A stretch of 64,000 nt of DNA from Burkholderia sp. USMB20 (GTDB lineage: Bacteria; Pseudomonadota; Gammaproteobacteria; Burkholderiales; Burkholderiaceae), in NCBI RefSeq assembly GCF_000949135.2, contig NZ_JTAN02000019.1, forward strand, positions 620,001 to 684,000, read 5' to 3'. Below the pieces are notes generated by a model. The model worked only from the letters and a program-made list of their open reading frames with translations. It was not told the DNA's origin and searched no databases. The translations under genes were made by a program, and so were the position numbers. Each line of letters begins with the position of its first letter. The stretch's first letter is position 1. Below are positions 9,282-17,640 of this stretch, in pieces.

Positions 9282-10493
9282 ATGAACAATATCCGCCTGT
9301 CTTCCATGTTGATACCGGCGCTGTGCGCGTCGCTGCTCGCGTCGAGCGTCGCGCTCGCCGGGGACAACGGGCCGCCGCCCTACGTCGAGGGCGCCCGTGC
9401 ACCCAAGGGATTCGCCCGTCCGCCGTTCCATACGAAACCCCGCGCAAGCACGGCCACGGTGGCCGGCCTCACGCCGGCGCTCACCCGGCACGCGTACGGA
9501 TTCGACACGATCGCCAACCAGGGCGACGGGATGGTCGTTGCGATCGTCGACGCGTACGACGACCCGCGGATCGAGTCCGATCTCGGCGTGTTCAGCAACG
9601 CGTTCTCGTTGCCGGCCTGCACGACGGCGAACGGTTGCTTCACCAAGGTATATGCACGCGGCGCGCGGCCCAGGGCCGATTCGGGCTGGGCGCTCGAGAT
9701 ATCGCTCGACGTCGAATGGGTGCATGCGATCGCGCCGAAGGCGAGAATCGTGCTCGTCGAGGCCGCGTCGGCCAGCTTCAACGACCTGATGGCCGCGGTC
9801 GACGTCGCGGTCAAGCGCGGCGCGTCGGTCGTGTCGATGAGCTTCGGCGGCAACGAGTTCAACAGCGAAACCGGCTTCGACAGCCACTTCAGCGTATCGG
9901 GTGTCACGTTCGTCGCGTCGTCCGGCGACAGCGGCACCGGCACCGAGTACCCGGCGGCGTCGCCCTACGTGGTGGCGGTGGGCGGCACGACGTTGTCCAC
10001 CGACGCGTCCGGCGCCTACGTCGGCGAGGCTGCGTGGAGCGGCAGCGGCGGCGGCGTGAGCTCCGTCGAGGGCGAACCGGCCGGCCAGACCGCCTGGCCG
10101 GCGCCGGTCGCCGGCAGGCGCGGCGTGCCCGACGTCAGCTACGACGCGAACCCGTCCAGCGGTTTCGCGGTGTACGACTCGGTCACCTACCAGGGACAGG
10201 CGGGCTGGTTCCAGGTCGGCGGCACCAGCGCGGGCGCGCCGCAATGGTCGGCACTCGTCGCGATCGCGAATTCGCTGCGCGCCGCGGCCGGCAAAAGCCC
10301 GTTGAGCGGTACCTACAACACGCTCTATACGGTCGGGAAAAACGCCTACGGCAGCGACTATCACGACGTCACGACCGGGTCCAACGGCAGCTGCGGCAGC
10401 ATCTGCAACGCCGCGGGCGGCTACGACTACGTGACCGGCCTCGGTTCGCCGCAGGCACCGGCACTCGTGCAGGCGCTCGTCGGCCAGCCGTAA
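9282..10493 (+). CDS. Secreted serine-carboxyl peptidase, sedolisin family (S53)
   Basis: A 403-residue exported protease. The signal peptide ends near LLASSVALAG (residue 27). The subtilisin-like domain carries the sedolisin triad Glu139/Asp143 (WALEISLDVEW), Asp216 of the oxyanion site (VASSGDSG) and Ser316 (GGTSAGAP). A C-terminal calcium-site region, YHDVTTGSNG then YDYVTGLGSP, is present. Sedolisins are acid-active endopeptidases normally made with a propeptide of about 180 residues. Here only about 45 residues separate the signal peptide from the catalytic domain, so the propeptide is missing or very short. The ATG at 9282 has GGAG 9 bases upstream. The 3' end is part of a tandem duplication. 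Confidence 0.9.
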   Translation: MNNIRLSSMLIPALCASLLASSVALAGDNGPPPYVEGARAPKGFARPPFHTKPRASTATVAGLTPALTRHAYGFDTIANQGDGMVVAIVDAYDDPRIESDLGVFSNAFSLPACTTANGCFTKVYARGARPRADSGWALEISLDVEWVHAIAPKARIVLVEAASASFNDLMAAVDVAVKRGASVVSMSFGGNEFNSETGFDSHFSVSGVTFVASSGDSGTGTEYPAASPYVVAVGGTTLSTDASGAYVGEAAWSGSGGGVSSVEGEPAGQTAWPAPVAGRRGVPDVSYDANPSSGFAVYDSVTYQGQAGWFQVGGTSAGAPQWSALVAIANSLRAAAGKSPLSGTYNTLYTVGKNAYGSDYHDVTTGSNGSCGSICNAAGGYDYVTGLGSPQAPALVQALVGQP

Positions 10494-10635
10494 CGGGTGA
10501 ACGCAGGCCGTGCCGGGGTGCGGCGTTCAACCGCCGTGCCGTGCGACAAGCCCCGGCGCTCGTGCAGGCGCTCGTCGGCCAACCGCAACGGGCGAACGCA
10601 GGCCGTGCCGGGGTGCGGCGTTCAAACGCCGTGCC
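10458..10635. repeat. Two-copy tandem repeat with 95-bp period
   Basis: Bases 10458-10540 and 10553-10635 are near-identical (a handful of mismatches over 83 bp), at an offset of 95. The first copy includes the last codons and stop of the sedolisin gene. The second copy repeats those codons with the stop changed (CAA in place of TAA) and runs into the final codons of the convergent sir2-type gene, whose stop codon lies inside it. Within each copy GAACGC and GCGTTC can pair, so the segment may also act in termination. Confidence 0.8.
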
Positions 10636-11506
10636 ACGCGCGGTCGAGCGCGGCGAGCGTCGCGAGCGCGCCGCCCTTCAGCCCGATCACGTCCGCGCGG
10701 CGCGCATGGGCTTCGCGGGCGTTGATGCGGATCACGTCGGCGCCGAGCCGTTCGCTCAGCAGCCGCACGGTCGGAATCGCGGTGCCCGCGCCGATCTCGA
10801 CGACGCTCACCCGTCCTGCCTGCGCGATCCAGTCGTGCAGCGCCCGCTCCTGCGCGTCGTAGCGTTCGCCGAGCCAGCCGTGGTCGCCGAACATCAGGAT
10901 GTTCGGCCGCGCGAGGCCGCCGCACCGCGGGCAGCGCGGCAACTCGCCGACCAGCCGGCACGCGGCCGCGTCGACGTCGGGCGTGAACGGCGCGGCGTCC
11001 CACGTGTCGTCCGAGCAGGGTCGCAGGCACTGCATCGAATGAATCGAACCGTGAATCTCGACGACACGCGCCGGATCGAAGCCGGCCTTCTGGAACTGGC
11101 CGTCGACATTGCTCGTTAGCACGAAGCCCCCGTTCGGCATCGCGTCCATCCAGCGCCGCAGGATCGCGAAGCCCGCGTGCGGCACCGTGCGACGGTAGAG
11201 TTCGAGACGGTGCCCGTAGAAGCCCCACGCAAGCTGCGGATGCGCGCGGAACGCCTGCGGCGACGCGATCTCGTGGAATTCGAAACGCTCGTGGCGCAGC
11301 GCCGGATACGCGCGCCAGAAGCCGTCCGTGCCGCGGAAATCGGGCAGCCCCGAATCGACGCCGATGCCGGCGCCGGCCGTCACGAGCAGCGCATCGGCCC
11401 GCGCGAGCGCCTCGACGGCGGACGCGACCAGATGTGCCGGCAGTGGCGCGGCAGCGGCGTTGGAATCGGCGGAACCGATGGAGTCGGGCGAATCGGAAAT
11501 CGGCAT
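10622..11506 (-). CDS. Sir2-family NAD-dependent protein deacylase
   Basis: A 294-residue sirtuin. NAD-binding motifs are GAGIGVDSGLPDFRGTDG and TSNVDGQFQKAGF. The catalytic histidine is in EIHGSIH. A zinc site is formed by CLRPC and CPRC, and LARPNILMFGD follows. It would remove acyl groups from lysines using NAD, producing O-acyl-ADP-ribose and nicotinamide. The ATG at 11506 is chosen because the homologous region begins shortly after it; a long upstream extension is not supported. Residues 1-25 are Ser/Ala-rich and poorly conserved. It lies 79 bases downstream of a Nudix gene on the same strand. Confidence 0.88.
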   Translation of the reverse strand: MPISDSPDSIGSADSNAAAAPLPAHLVASAVEALARADALLVTAGAGIGVDSGLPDFRGTDGFWRAYPALRHERFEFHEIASPQAFRAHPQLAWGFYGHRLELYRRTVPHAGFAILRRWMDAMPNGGFVLTSNVDGQFQKAGFDPARVVEIHGSIHSMQCLRPCSDDTWDAAPFTPDVDAAACRLVGELPRCPRCGGLARPNILMFGDHGWLGERYDAQERALHDWIAQAGRVSVVEIGAGTAIPTVRLLSERLGADVIRINAREAHARRADVIGLKGGALATLAALDRAWHGV

Positions 11507-11585
11507 GATGGCGCAGCGGTAGCGTCGAACGGTGTACGAATGGCGTCGCGCGATCATACGCCCGTTCGAGTGCCGCGCCGCGGCC

Positions 11586-12191
11586 TCATCCCGTCGTTGC
11601 GCGCCCGCCCGCTGGTTCACGCAGCGCGACGTACTGCAGCAGCATGATCGTCTTCGCGTCGACGATCTCGCCGCGCTCGACGGCATCCAGCGCCGCGTGC
11701 AGCGGCATCTCGACGACCTCGAGATCCTCGCCCTCCTCCGCGATCCCGCCGCCGTCGCCCGTGCGCAGCGACGCATCGTATTCGCCGACGAAGAAATGCA
11801 GCTTCTCGGTCACCGAGCCCGGGCTCATGAACGCCTCGAACACCTTGCGCACGCCGCGCACGCGATAGCCGGTTTCCTCTTCGGCCTCGGCACGGATGCG
11901 TGCGTCGGGCGTCGCGTCGTCGAGCAGGCCGGCGGCGGCTTCGAGCAGCATCCCGTCGTGTCCGTTGACGAACGCCGGCATCCGGAACTGGCGCGTGAGC
12001 AGCACGTCGCCCGTCGCCGCGTTGCGCAGCAGGATGGTCGCGCCGTTGCCGCGATCGTAGGTTTCGCGGCTCAGGCGCTGCCACGTGCCGTCGCGGCGCA
12101 GGAAATCGAACGTGACCTTCTTCAGCACATACCAGTCATCGGACAGCACCGTCGTATCGACGATGCGGACGCGGTCCCGCGTTGCAGCCAT
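11586..12191 (-). CDS. Nudix hydrolase, GDP-mannose pyrophosphatase NudK-like
   Basis: A 201-residue protein resembling NudK/ADP-sugar pyrophosphatases: ATILLRNAATGDVLLTRQFRMPAF in parts, then the Nudix box AAAGLLDDATPDARIRAEAEEETGY and SPGSVTEKLHFFVGEYD. Such enzymes split nucleoside-diphosphate sugars to a sugar phosphate and NMP with Mg2+. The first glutamate of the GX5EX7REUXEEXGU box is replaced by Thr here, while the RxExEEETG core that binds metal is kept. It precedes the Sir2 gene on the same strand, so the two may be co-transcribed. The substrate is inferred. Confidence 0.82.
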   Translation of the reverse strand: MAATRDRVRIVDTTVLSDDWYVLKKVTFDFLRRDGTWQRLSRETYDRGNGATILLRNAATGDVLLTRQFRMPAFVNGHDGMLLEAAAGLLDDATPDARIRAEAEEETGYRVRGVRKVFEAFMSPGSVTEKLHFFVGEYDASLRTGDGGGIAEEGEDLEVVEMPLHAALDAVERGEIVDAKTIMLLQYVALREPAGGRATTG

Positions 12192-12262
12192 GGCGGCCTC
12201 CCATTCGACAAGTGACGGCGCTCATGGTAACGTGCATTTTCAAGAAATTTCGTGCAATCACG

Positions 12263-13018
12263 ATGCTGACGACCCAACGCAAGAAAGCGATCCTCGACGC
12301 GCTCGCCCGCGACGGCCAGGTGCTGGCTGTCGAACTGAGCGCGCAATTCGGCGTGTCCGAGGACACGGTGCGCCGCGACCTGCGCGAGCTGGCGGCCGAA
12401 GGCCTGCTGCAACGCGTGCACGGCGGCGCGCTGCCGGCGTCGCCGGCCGTCGCGCCGTTCGCGCAGCGCGAGACGCTCGACACGGCGGAAAAGCGGCGTA
12501 TCGCACGCCGGGCCGCGCAGATGATCGCGCCCGGACAGGTCGTGATCGTCGACGGCGGCACGACCTCGGCCTTGCTCGTCAGCCAGTTGCCGCCCGACCT
12601 GCGCGCGACGATCGTCACGCACAGCCCGAGCGTCGCCGTCGCGCTGGCCGCGCATCCGTCGATCGACGTGATCCTGATCGGCGGACGGTTGTACAAGCAT
12701 TCGATCGTCGCGGTGGGCGCCGCGGCGATGGAAGGCATCGCGCGCATCCACGCCGACCTGTATTTCATGGGCGTCACGGGCGTTCATCCGGTCGCGGGGC
12801 TCAGCACCGGCGACTTCGAGGAAGCGGCGATCAAGCGCGCGCTGGCCGCGCGAGCCGGCGAGACGATCGTGCTGGCGTCGCAATCCAAGCTGCGTGCGGC
12901 GTCGCAGTTCGTGATCGGCGAGCTCGCGCTCGCACAGGCCATCGTGGTCGAACGGGAAACCGATGCGGCGCTGACCGAGCCGATCGAGGCCGCGGGCGTG
13001 ACGGTCGTGCGGGCCTAG
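12263..13018 (+). CDS. DeoR-family transcriptional regulator
   Basis: A 251-residue regulator. The N-terminal helix-turn-helix is classical DeoR (ILDALARDGQV, then SEDTVRRDLRELAAEGLLQRVHGGA). The C-terminal sugar-phosphate-sensing domain has IVDGGTTSALL, LIGGRLYKHS and FMGVTGVHP. Members usually repress sugar-catabolism genes and are released by a phosphorylated sugar. The ATG at 12263 gives the standard length; upstream in-frame codons overlap the divergent Nudix gene. No obvious sugar operon lies next to it, so its target is unknown. Confidence 0.88.
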   Translation: MLTTQRKKAILDALARDGQVLAVELSAQFGVSEDTVRRDLRELAAEGLLQRVHGGALPASPAVAPFAQRETLDTAEKRRIARRAAQMIAPGQVVIVDGGTTSALLVSQLPPDLRATIVTHSPSVAVALAAHPSIDVILIGGRLYKHSIVAVGAAAMEGIARIHADLYFMGVTGVHPVAGLSTGDFEEAAIKRALAARAGETIVLASQSKLRAASQFVIGELALAQAIVVERETDAALTEPIEAAGVTVVRA

Positions 13019-13147
13019 CCGCGCGCCGGTTTCGGCGGGCGCGCCGACGTCGTTGCGCAAGCATCCTCGCCGGCCCGATGTCAGCGTGCTGACAGGCACC
13101 GCTTGCTACCATGGGCGACTGCCCACCCGCCGCGCCTGGTCCGTCCG

Positions 13148-13759
13148 ATGTCTTCGCCCGCCAACCCGATCGCACCCGCGCCGCCCGACGGCGCTGCCCC
13201 GCCCCCTGGCGTCCTCGCCCTGTTCATCGCGTTCGCGCAAATCGGCCTCACCAGCTTCGGCGGCGGGCTGAGCGGGCGCATGATGCGCGACTTCGTGCAC
13301 GAGCGGCGCTGGCTCGACGAAGAGGCGTTCCTCAACGGCCTCGCGCTGTCGCAGGCGCTGCCGGGCGTCAACGTGAAGAATCTCGCGATCTGGATCGGCT
13401 ACCGGCTGGCCGGATGGCGCGGCGCGGTGGCCGGCTTCACCGGCATCATCGCGCCGCCGGCCGTGCTGATCGTGCTGTTCGGCGTCGCGTTCTCGACGCT
13501 CACGCGCTTTCCACTCACGCATGTCGCACTCGCGGGCGCGGCCGCTGCGGCAATCGGGCTGTCGATCTCGATGGCGATCACCGCGGTGCGCCGGCTGCCG
13601 CGCCGCGCGCTGCCGTTCGCGGTGACGACGCTCACGTTCGTGTCGGTGGCGGTGCTGCACTGGCCGCTCGTCTGGACCGTGCTGATCGGCGGCACGCTGA
13701 GCGTCGCGCTCGAATACCGCCGTGCGGGCGCCGCCACCGGCGGGAGCGCCGAACGATGA
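13148..13759 (+). CDS. Chromate transporter, N-terminal half protein (ChrA family)
   Basis: A 203-residue membrane protein equal to one half of a bidomain ChrA. Motifs are FAQIGLTSFGGGLSG, LALSQALPGVNVKNLAIWIGYRL and GIIAPPAVLIVLFG. It carries about five hydrophobic segments. Its stop overlaps the start of the second half (ATGA at 13756-13759), so the two are translationally coupled and probably act as a heterodimer, as known for short-chain CHR proteins. Predicted role: anion (chromate/sulfate) transport at the inner membrane. Confidence 0.85.
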   Translation: MSSPANPIAPAPPDGAAPPPGVLALFIAFAQIGLTSFGGGLSGRMMRDFVHERRWLDEEAFLNGLALSQALPGVNVKNLAIWIGYRLAGWRGAVAGFTGIIAPPAVLIVLFGVAFSTLTRFPLTHVALAGAAAAAIGLSISMAITAVRRLPRRALPFAVTTLTFVSVAVLHWPLVWTVLIGGTLSVALEYRRAGAATGGSAER

Positions 13760-14292
13760 CTGCCCCGTCACGCTACGCCGCCCTGTTCGGCGTATTCGCG
13801 CCGCTGTCGATCGCGACGATCGGCGGCGGACAGGCGATCATCGCCGACATCCAGCGGCAGGTCGTCGACGTGCATCACTGGATGACGGCCACGCAGTTCG
13901 TGAACGACTTCGCGATCGCGCGGATGGCGCCCGGCCCCGGCTCGCTGCTCGCGACGCTGATCGGCTGGCAGGTGGCGGGCTTCTGGGGCGCGGTGATCGC
14001 GACGCTCGCGCTGTTCGGGCCGACCGCGTTCCTGATCTACGGCGTCGCGCATCTGTGGCGGCGGCACCAGGGCGCACGCTGGCAGATCGCACTCGAAGCC
14101 GGCCTGCGCCCGGTCGCGGCCGGCATGATCCTCGCGTCGGTCTGGGTGCTGCTGCGCGCGCTCGACGGCGGCTGGGCCGCGCGGGCGATCGCGGTCGGGT
14201 CGACCGTGTGCGTGATGGGCACGCGCATTCATGCGTTGCTGCTGATCGTCGTCGGCGCGTTGCTGCTGGTCGGCGTGCACGCGATCAGCTGA
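13756..14292 (+). CDS. Chromate transporter, C-terminal half protein (ChrA family)
   Basis: A 178-residue partner of the preceding gene. It repeats the family pattern in inverted topology: FAPLSIATIGGGQAIIADIQRQVV, FAIARMAPGPGSLLATLIGWQVAGFWGA in parts, then four hydrophobic helices. ATGA overlap with the first half indicates co-translation. Paired short ChrA proteins form one functional transporter; the substrate is inferred from the family only. Confidence 0.85.
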   Translation: MTAPSRYAALFGVFAPLSIATIGGGQAIIADIQRQVVDVHHWMTATQFVNDFAIARMAPGPGSLLATLIGWQVAGFWGAVIATLALFGPTAFLIYGVAHLWRRHQGARWQIALEAGLRPVAAGMILASVWVLLRALDGGWAARAIAVGSTVCVMGTRIHALLLIVVGALLLVGVHAIS

Positions 14293-14375
14293 CGGCGGCA
14301 TCGGCGCCAAGCCGGTCCGTCAGCGCATGCACGGCCCGCTTCGCGATCGACGCGCGCTGACACCGGCGGCGCCGA

Positions 14376-15536
14376 TCAGCGGCCCGCGACCGAGCGAAAC
14401 GCGCGACAGGCATCGGCATGCAGCTCGAAACCGATGCCCGGCGCCTGCGGCACGGGCGTGTAGCCGGCGTCGACCGTTGCGCCGTCCGCCAGGCCGCTGA
14501 ACGGATGGAACGCGAACGGGCTGACTTCCGCGCCGCCAAGCCCGAGCGCCGACACGACGTGCAGCGAGAACAGATGACCGCCATGCGGCCAGAACGCATC
14601 GCGCCGCCAGCCATTCGACACGAAATGGTCGACGATCTGCAGGTAGCCCGGCAGGCCATAGCAATGCACCGGATCGAACACGAGGACGTCGCGGTCCGGG
14701 CGCAGGCCGCCGTAGCGCTCGAGCAGCTTCGCTTCCGCGAGCGAGAACAACGCCTCGCCGGCCGCGACCGGCGGCGCGTATTGCGCAGTCAGGTCCGCAT
14801 GAAGCGGCAGGTCGAGCGGGTCGCACAGATCCTCGAACCACCAGAGTTCGAACGGGGCCAGCCGCGCGGCGGCAGCGGGGCCGCTCGTCGCGTCGTACGC
14901 GTTCATCGCGTCGACCGCGAGATGCGAGCTGTCGGCAAGGCAGGCCGCGGCGGCTTCGACGCGGCGTATGTCCTGGTCGATATCCGGGCCGCCGATCTTG
15001 ATCTTCGCGTGCGTGTAGCCGAGATCGGCGATGCGGCGCATCTCGTCCGACAGGTGCGCGAGATCGTCGTGCGGATAACGGTAGCCGCCGCCCGCGTAGA
15101 CGCGCACGCGGGGCGCCGCGTCGCGCGCGAGCCGGTCGGCGACGAAGCGATGGAGCGGCAGGCCCGCGATCTTCGCGGCGGCATCCCAGATCGCCATGTC
15201 GAGCACGCCGACCGCGACACAGCGTTCGCCGTGCCCGCCGGGCTTCTCGCCCGCCATCATCGCGCGCCATGCGCGAAACGGATCGAGGTTCGTGCCGGCG
15301 TCGTCGGCGATGGCGTGCGCGGCGGCCAGCAGACGCGGCGCGAACCGTTCGCGAATCAGCCCGCCTTGCGCATGGCGGCCGACCGACGCGTAGCCATAGC
15401 CCGTGACCGGCCGGCCATCGCGCACGACATCGGTGACGATCGCGACGACGCTCGTCGTCAGGCCGCCCGATGGAATCGCCGGATCGGCATAGCGGGAAAC
15501 CGGGATCGCCTGCTCGCGGATGTCGGTGATGCGCAT
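14376..15536 (-). CDS. Enolase-superfamily dehydratase, D-tartrate dehydratase-like
   Basis: A 386-residue mandelate racemase-type enzyme. The Lys-X-Lys motif is AKIKIGG, metal ligands are the aspartate in LAVDAMNAYD, then WFEDL and AAGEALFS, and the general-acid histidine lies in FWPHGGHLFSLH. Two stretches, GGLIRERFAPRLL and EKPGGHGERCVAVGVLDMAIWD in parts, closely resemble the characterised D-tartrate dehydratase of Bradyrhizobium as I remember it. It would dehydrate an acid sugar or hydroxy-diacid using Mg2+. The exact substrate is an inference. It stands alone on the minus strand. Confidence 0.78.
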   Translation of the reverse strand: MRITDIREQAIPVSRYADPAIPSGGLTTSVVAIVTDVVRDGRPVTGYGYASVGRHAQGGLIRERFAPRLLAAAHAIADDAGTNLDPFRAWRAMMAGEKPGGHGERCVAVGVLDMAIWDAAAKIAGLPLHRFVADRLARDAAPRVRVYAGGGYRYPHDDLAHLSDEMRRIADLGYTHAKIKIGGPDIDQDIRRVEAAAACLADSSHLAVDAMNAYDATSGPAAAARLAPFELWWFEDLCDPLDLPLHADLTAQYAPPVAAGEALFSLAEAKLLERYGGLRPDRDVLVFDPVHCYGLPGYLQIVDHFVSNGWRRDAFWPHGGHLFSLHVVSALGLGGAEVSPFAFHPFSGLADGATVDAGYTPVPQAPGIGFELHADACRAFRSVAGR

Positions 15537-15835
15537 GGTCGGGGTTCCGGGAAAACGTTCGGCGTTCGCGGGCCATGCACGCGCGGCAGCCGGCGTGACG
15601 GGCGGATCGCTGCATCATAGGCGCTTGCGCGATCGCGCGCGATAGTGGAACCGGCCGGGCGTGCGACCGCGCTCGGCGAGCTGTTCCCGAACCGGAACGC
15701 GTTTTATTTTATTGGGCCGGAGTCCGCTGCTGGCGATCCCCGGCTGAAACCGCTGTTCGTCGGGATCGGCTGAAGGTGCGGCTCAACGCGTCGGTGCGAC
15801 CGGCGCGTTGGTGCAGCCCGAACCGATCCACACGC
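15537..15835. other. Intergenic region
   Basis: No gene, RNA or clear terminator is seen. An AT-rich patch (GCGTTTTATTTTATTGGG, about 15699-15716) may belong to the promoter of the dehydratase gene. Confidence 0.35.
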
Positions 15836-16180
15836 TCACGCGAAGACGAAGTACTTGCGCACCGTCTCCACCACTTCCCACGTTCCTTTCATGCCGGGTT
15901 CGATCACGAACACGTCGCCGGCCTTCAGGTGCACCGGCTCCTCGCCTTCCGGCGTGATGATGCAGTAGCCGTCGAGGAAGTGGCAGTACTCCCATTTCTC
16001 GTAGTTCACCTCGAACTTGCCCGGCGTGCAGATCCAGGTGCCCATGATCTTGCTGCCGTCCTTGGAGACGTAGGCGTTGAGGTTCACGGTGTGCGGATCG
16101 CCGCCGATGCGCTTCCACTTGGTCGCGTCGAGGACCGGGGTCGGGCAGGTTTTGCGCAGAACGGTGATGAAATCGGACAT
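15836..16180 (-). CDS. Cupin-domain protein (EutQ / ureidoglycine aminohydrolase-like cupin)
   Basis: A 114-residue single cupin. The beta-barrel motifs are visible: YEKWEYCHFLDGYCIITPEG (first motif) and HLKAGDVFVIEPGMKGTWEVVE (second). The conserved WECTPGKF-like segment appears as WICTPGKFEVNYEKWEY, typical of the DUF861 cupins. A role in metal-dependent small-molecule metabolism is likely, but no substrate can be named. It lies just outside the left edge of the accessory segment. Confidence 0.8.
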   Translation of the reverse strand: MSDFITVLRKTCPTPVLDATKWKRIGGDPHTVNLNAYVSKDGSKIMGTWICTPGKFEVNYEKWEYCHFLDGYCIITPEGEEPVHLKAGDVFVIEPGMKGTWEVVETVRKYFVFA

Positions 16181-16498
16181 GTCAGCTCCAGACTAACGAT
16201 CGGGTAAGAGGTCTGTCACGTTAGTTCGAAAGCTGCACCTCAGCTTGTATGCGTCCGACACCGACTCGTCCATTTTCGACACGGGCCCGCATGCGGGCGC
16301 GCCGCCAGCGCATTTTCCGGACGGCCTTGCGTTGACGGACCGCCGCAGGCCGATTCTTGACGCTCATTACCGGCGATCGATCGCACCGCCACCGGGCAAT
16401 GCCGGTTTCAAGGCCGGTGACCCTGACCCAAGAAATAGTCCGGTGCAAAAGTAGAGAAATTCGGCATGATGTGTCCACGCGGACACGAAGGCCATGCC

Positions 16499-16765
16499 AT
16501 GAAGACGAGCAAGTTTACGGAAGAGCGGATCGCATTTGCCCTGAAGCAAGCCGAGCTGGGTACGAAGGTCGAGGAGATCTGCCGCAAGCTCGGAATAAGC
16601 GAGGCGACTTTCTACAACTGGAAGAAGAAATTCGGAGGGCTGGGGCCTTCTGAGTTGCGCCGCTTGCGCCAGCTCGAAGAGGAAAACACGAAGTTGAAGC
16701 GGCTCGTGGCGGACCTGAGCCTGGACAAGGCCATGCTGCAGGACGTACTCGCAAAAAAGCTCTGA
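16499..16765 (+). CDS. IS3-family transposase OrfA (helix-turn-helix subunit)
   Basis: An 88-residue protein: MKTSKFTEERIAFALKQAE, then VEEICRKLGISEATFYNWKKK (helix-turn-helix), then a leucine-zipper-like tail ending LDKAMLQDVLAKKL. In IS3 elements OrfA binds the ends and supplies the N-terminus of the OrfAB transposase made by programmed frameshifting. This orf is intact, but its partner is broken. Confidence 0.88.
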   Translation: MKTSKFTEERIAFALKQAELGTKVEEICRKLGISEATFYNWKKKFGGLGPSELRRLRQLEEENTKLKRLVADLSLDKAMLQDVLAKKL

Positions 16766-16782
16766 AGCCTGCCCGTCGGCGC

Positions 16783-17639
16783 ATGTTGATCGATGAATTG
16801 CGTGATCGCTATCGAACCAGCCTGACGAAGACTTGCGCGTTGTTTGGCATGTCTCGTTCGCTGTATCGGTATCAGTCGGTTAGCGTGATTCGTCGGCGCT
16901 GCTCATGCGTATCAAGGAAATCACCGCCACGCGCGTGCACTATGGGTATCGGCGCGTTCACGTGGTCCTGCGACGGGAAGGCTGGCGAGATAACTGCAAG
17001 CGCGTCTACAGGCTGTATCGGGCGGAGGGCCTTTCACTGCGGCATAAGCGGCCACGACGCAACAAATCGGCTCGGCTGCGACAGCCCAAGCATATCGTGA
17101 CCGCGATCAACGAAATCTGGAGCACGGATTTCGTTGCGGATGCACTGTTCGACGGGAGACGTCTACGGACACTGACCGTCGTCGACAACTACACCCGGGA
17201 ATGCCTGGCCATCGAGGTCGGACAAAGTCTGAAGGGGGAGCATGTAGTCGAAGCGCTGACGCGTATTACTGCCATGCGCGGGCACCCCGCCACGATCAAG
17301 GTCGACAATGGCAGCGAGTTCATTTCTAAGGCAATGGATCGCTGGGCCTATTAACATGGCGTTGAACTGGATTTCAGCCGACCGGGGAGGCCCACTGACA
17401 ACGCCAAGGTCGAAAGCTTCAACGGGCGCTTCCGGCAGGAGTGTCTGAACGCACATTGGTTCTTGTCATTGGCCGACGCGCAGAGCAAAATCGACGACTG
17501 GCGCACGTACTATAACGAGGTTCGTCCCCACTCCGCATTGCAGTGGATGACACCCGCAGAATTCGCCCGTCAGGCAAGGGAATCCGCCTCGCCTGACAAC
17601 TCAACCAAGCCGGAAATCTCCACTTCCGACCGGGACTAA
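16783..17639 (+). pseudogene. IS3-family transposase OrfB, frameshifted and with a nonsense codon
   Basis: The DDE integrase subunit is interrupted twice. After SRSLYRYQSVS (near 16885) the frame is lost; restoring one missing base gives S-R-D-S-S-A-L-L and then MRIKEITATRVHYGYRRVH from 16905. A TAA at 17352-17354 then stops it after MDRWAY. The frame continues as [18 protein letters not shown], where the catalytic glutamate would be in VESFNG. The first two acidic residues (STDFVAD and KVDNGSEF) are thus cut off from the third, so no active transposase can be made from this copy. Confidence 0.88.
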
Positions 17640-17640
17640 T

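Larger units (their letters stand above)
16435..17640 (+). mobile_element. IS3-family (IS407-group) insertion sequence, inactivated
   Basis: An element of about 1.2 kb with orfA and a broken orfB. The ends form imperfect inverted repeats: the left end TAGTCCGGTGCAAAAG (from 16436) matches the complement of the right end (TAGTCCCGGTCGGAAG reading inward from 17640). The right boundary coincides with the point where a neighbouring minus-strand gene loses its homology, which fits insertion into that gene. The matching 3' half of that gene is not found on the left side, so a deletion or rearrangement followed insertion. Exact end bases are uncertain by a few nucleotides. Confidence 0.8.

Noticed and set aside
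9158-11119. Very long open frame on the plus strand overlapping the sedolisin and sir2-type genes
   Set aside because: It is Arg/Ala/Gly-rich shadow coding of high-GC DNA, with no ribosome binding site or domain. The sedolisin frame and the minus-strand sirtuin frame are clearly the real ones.
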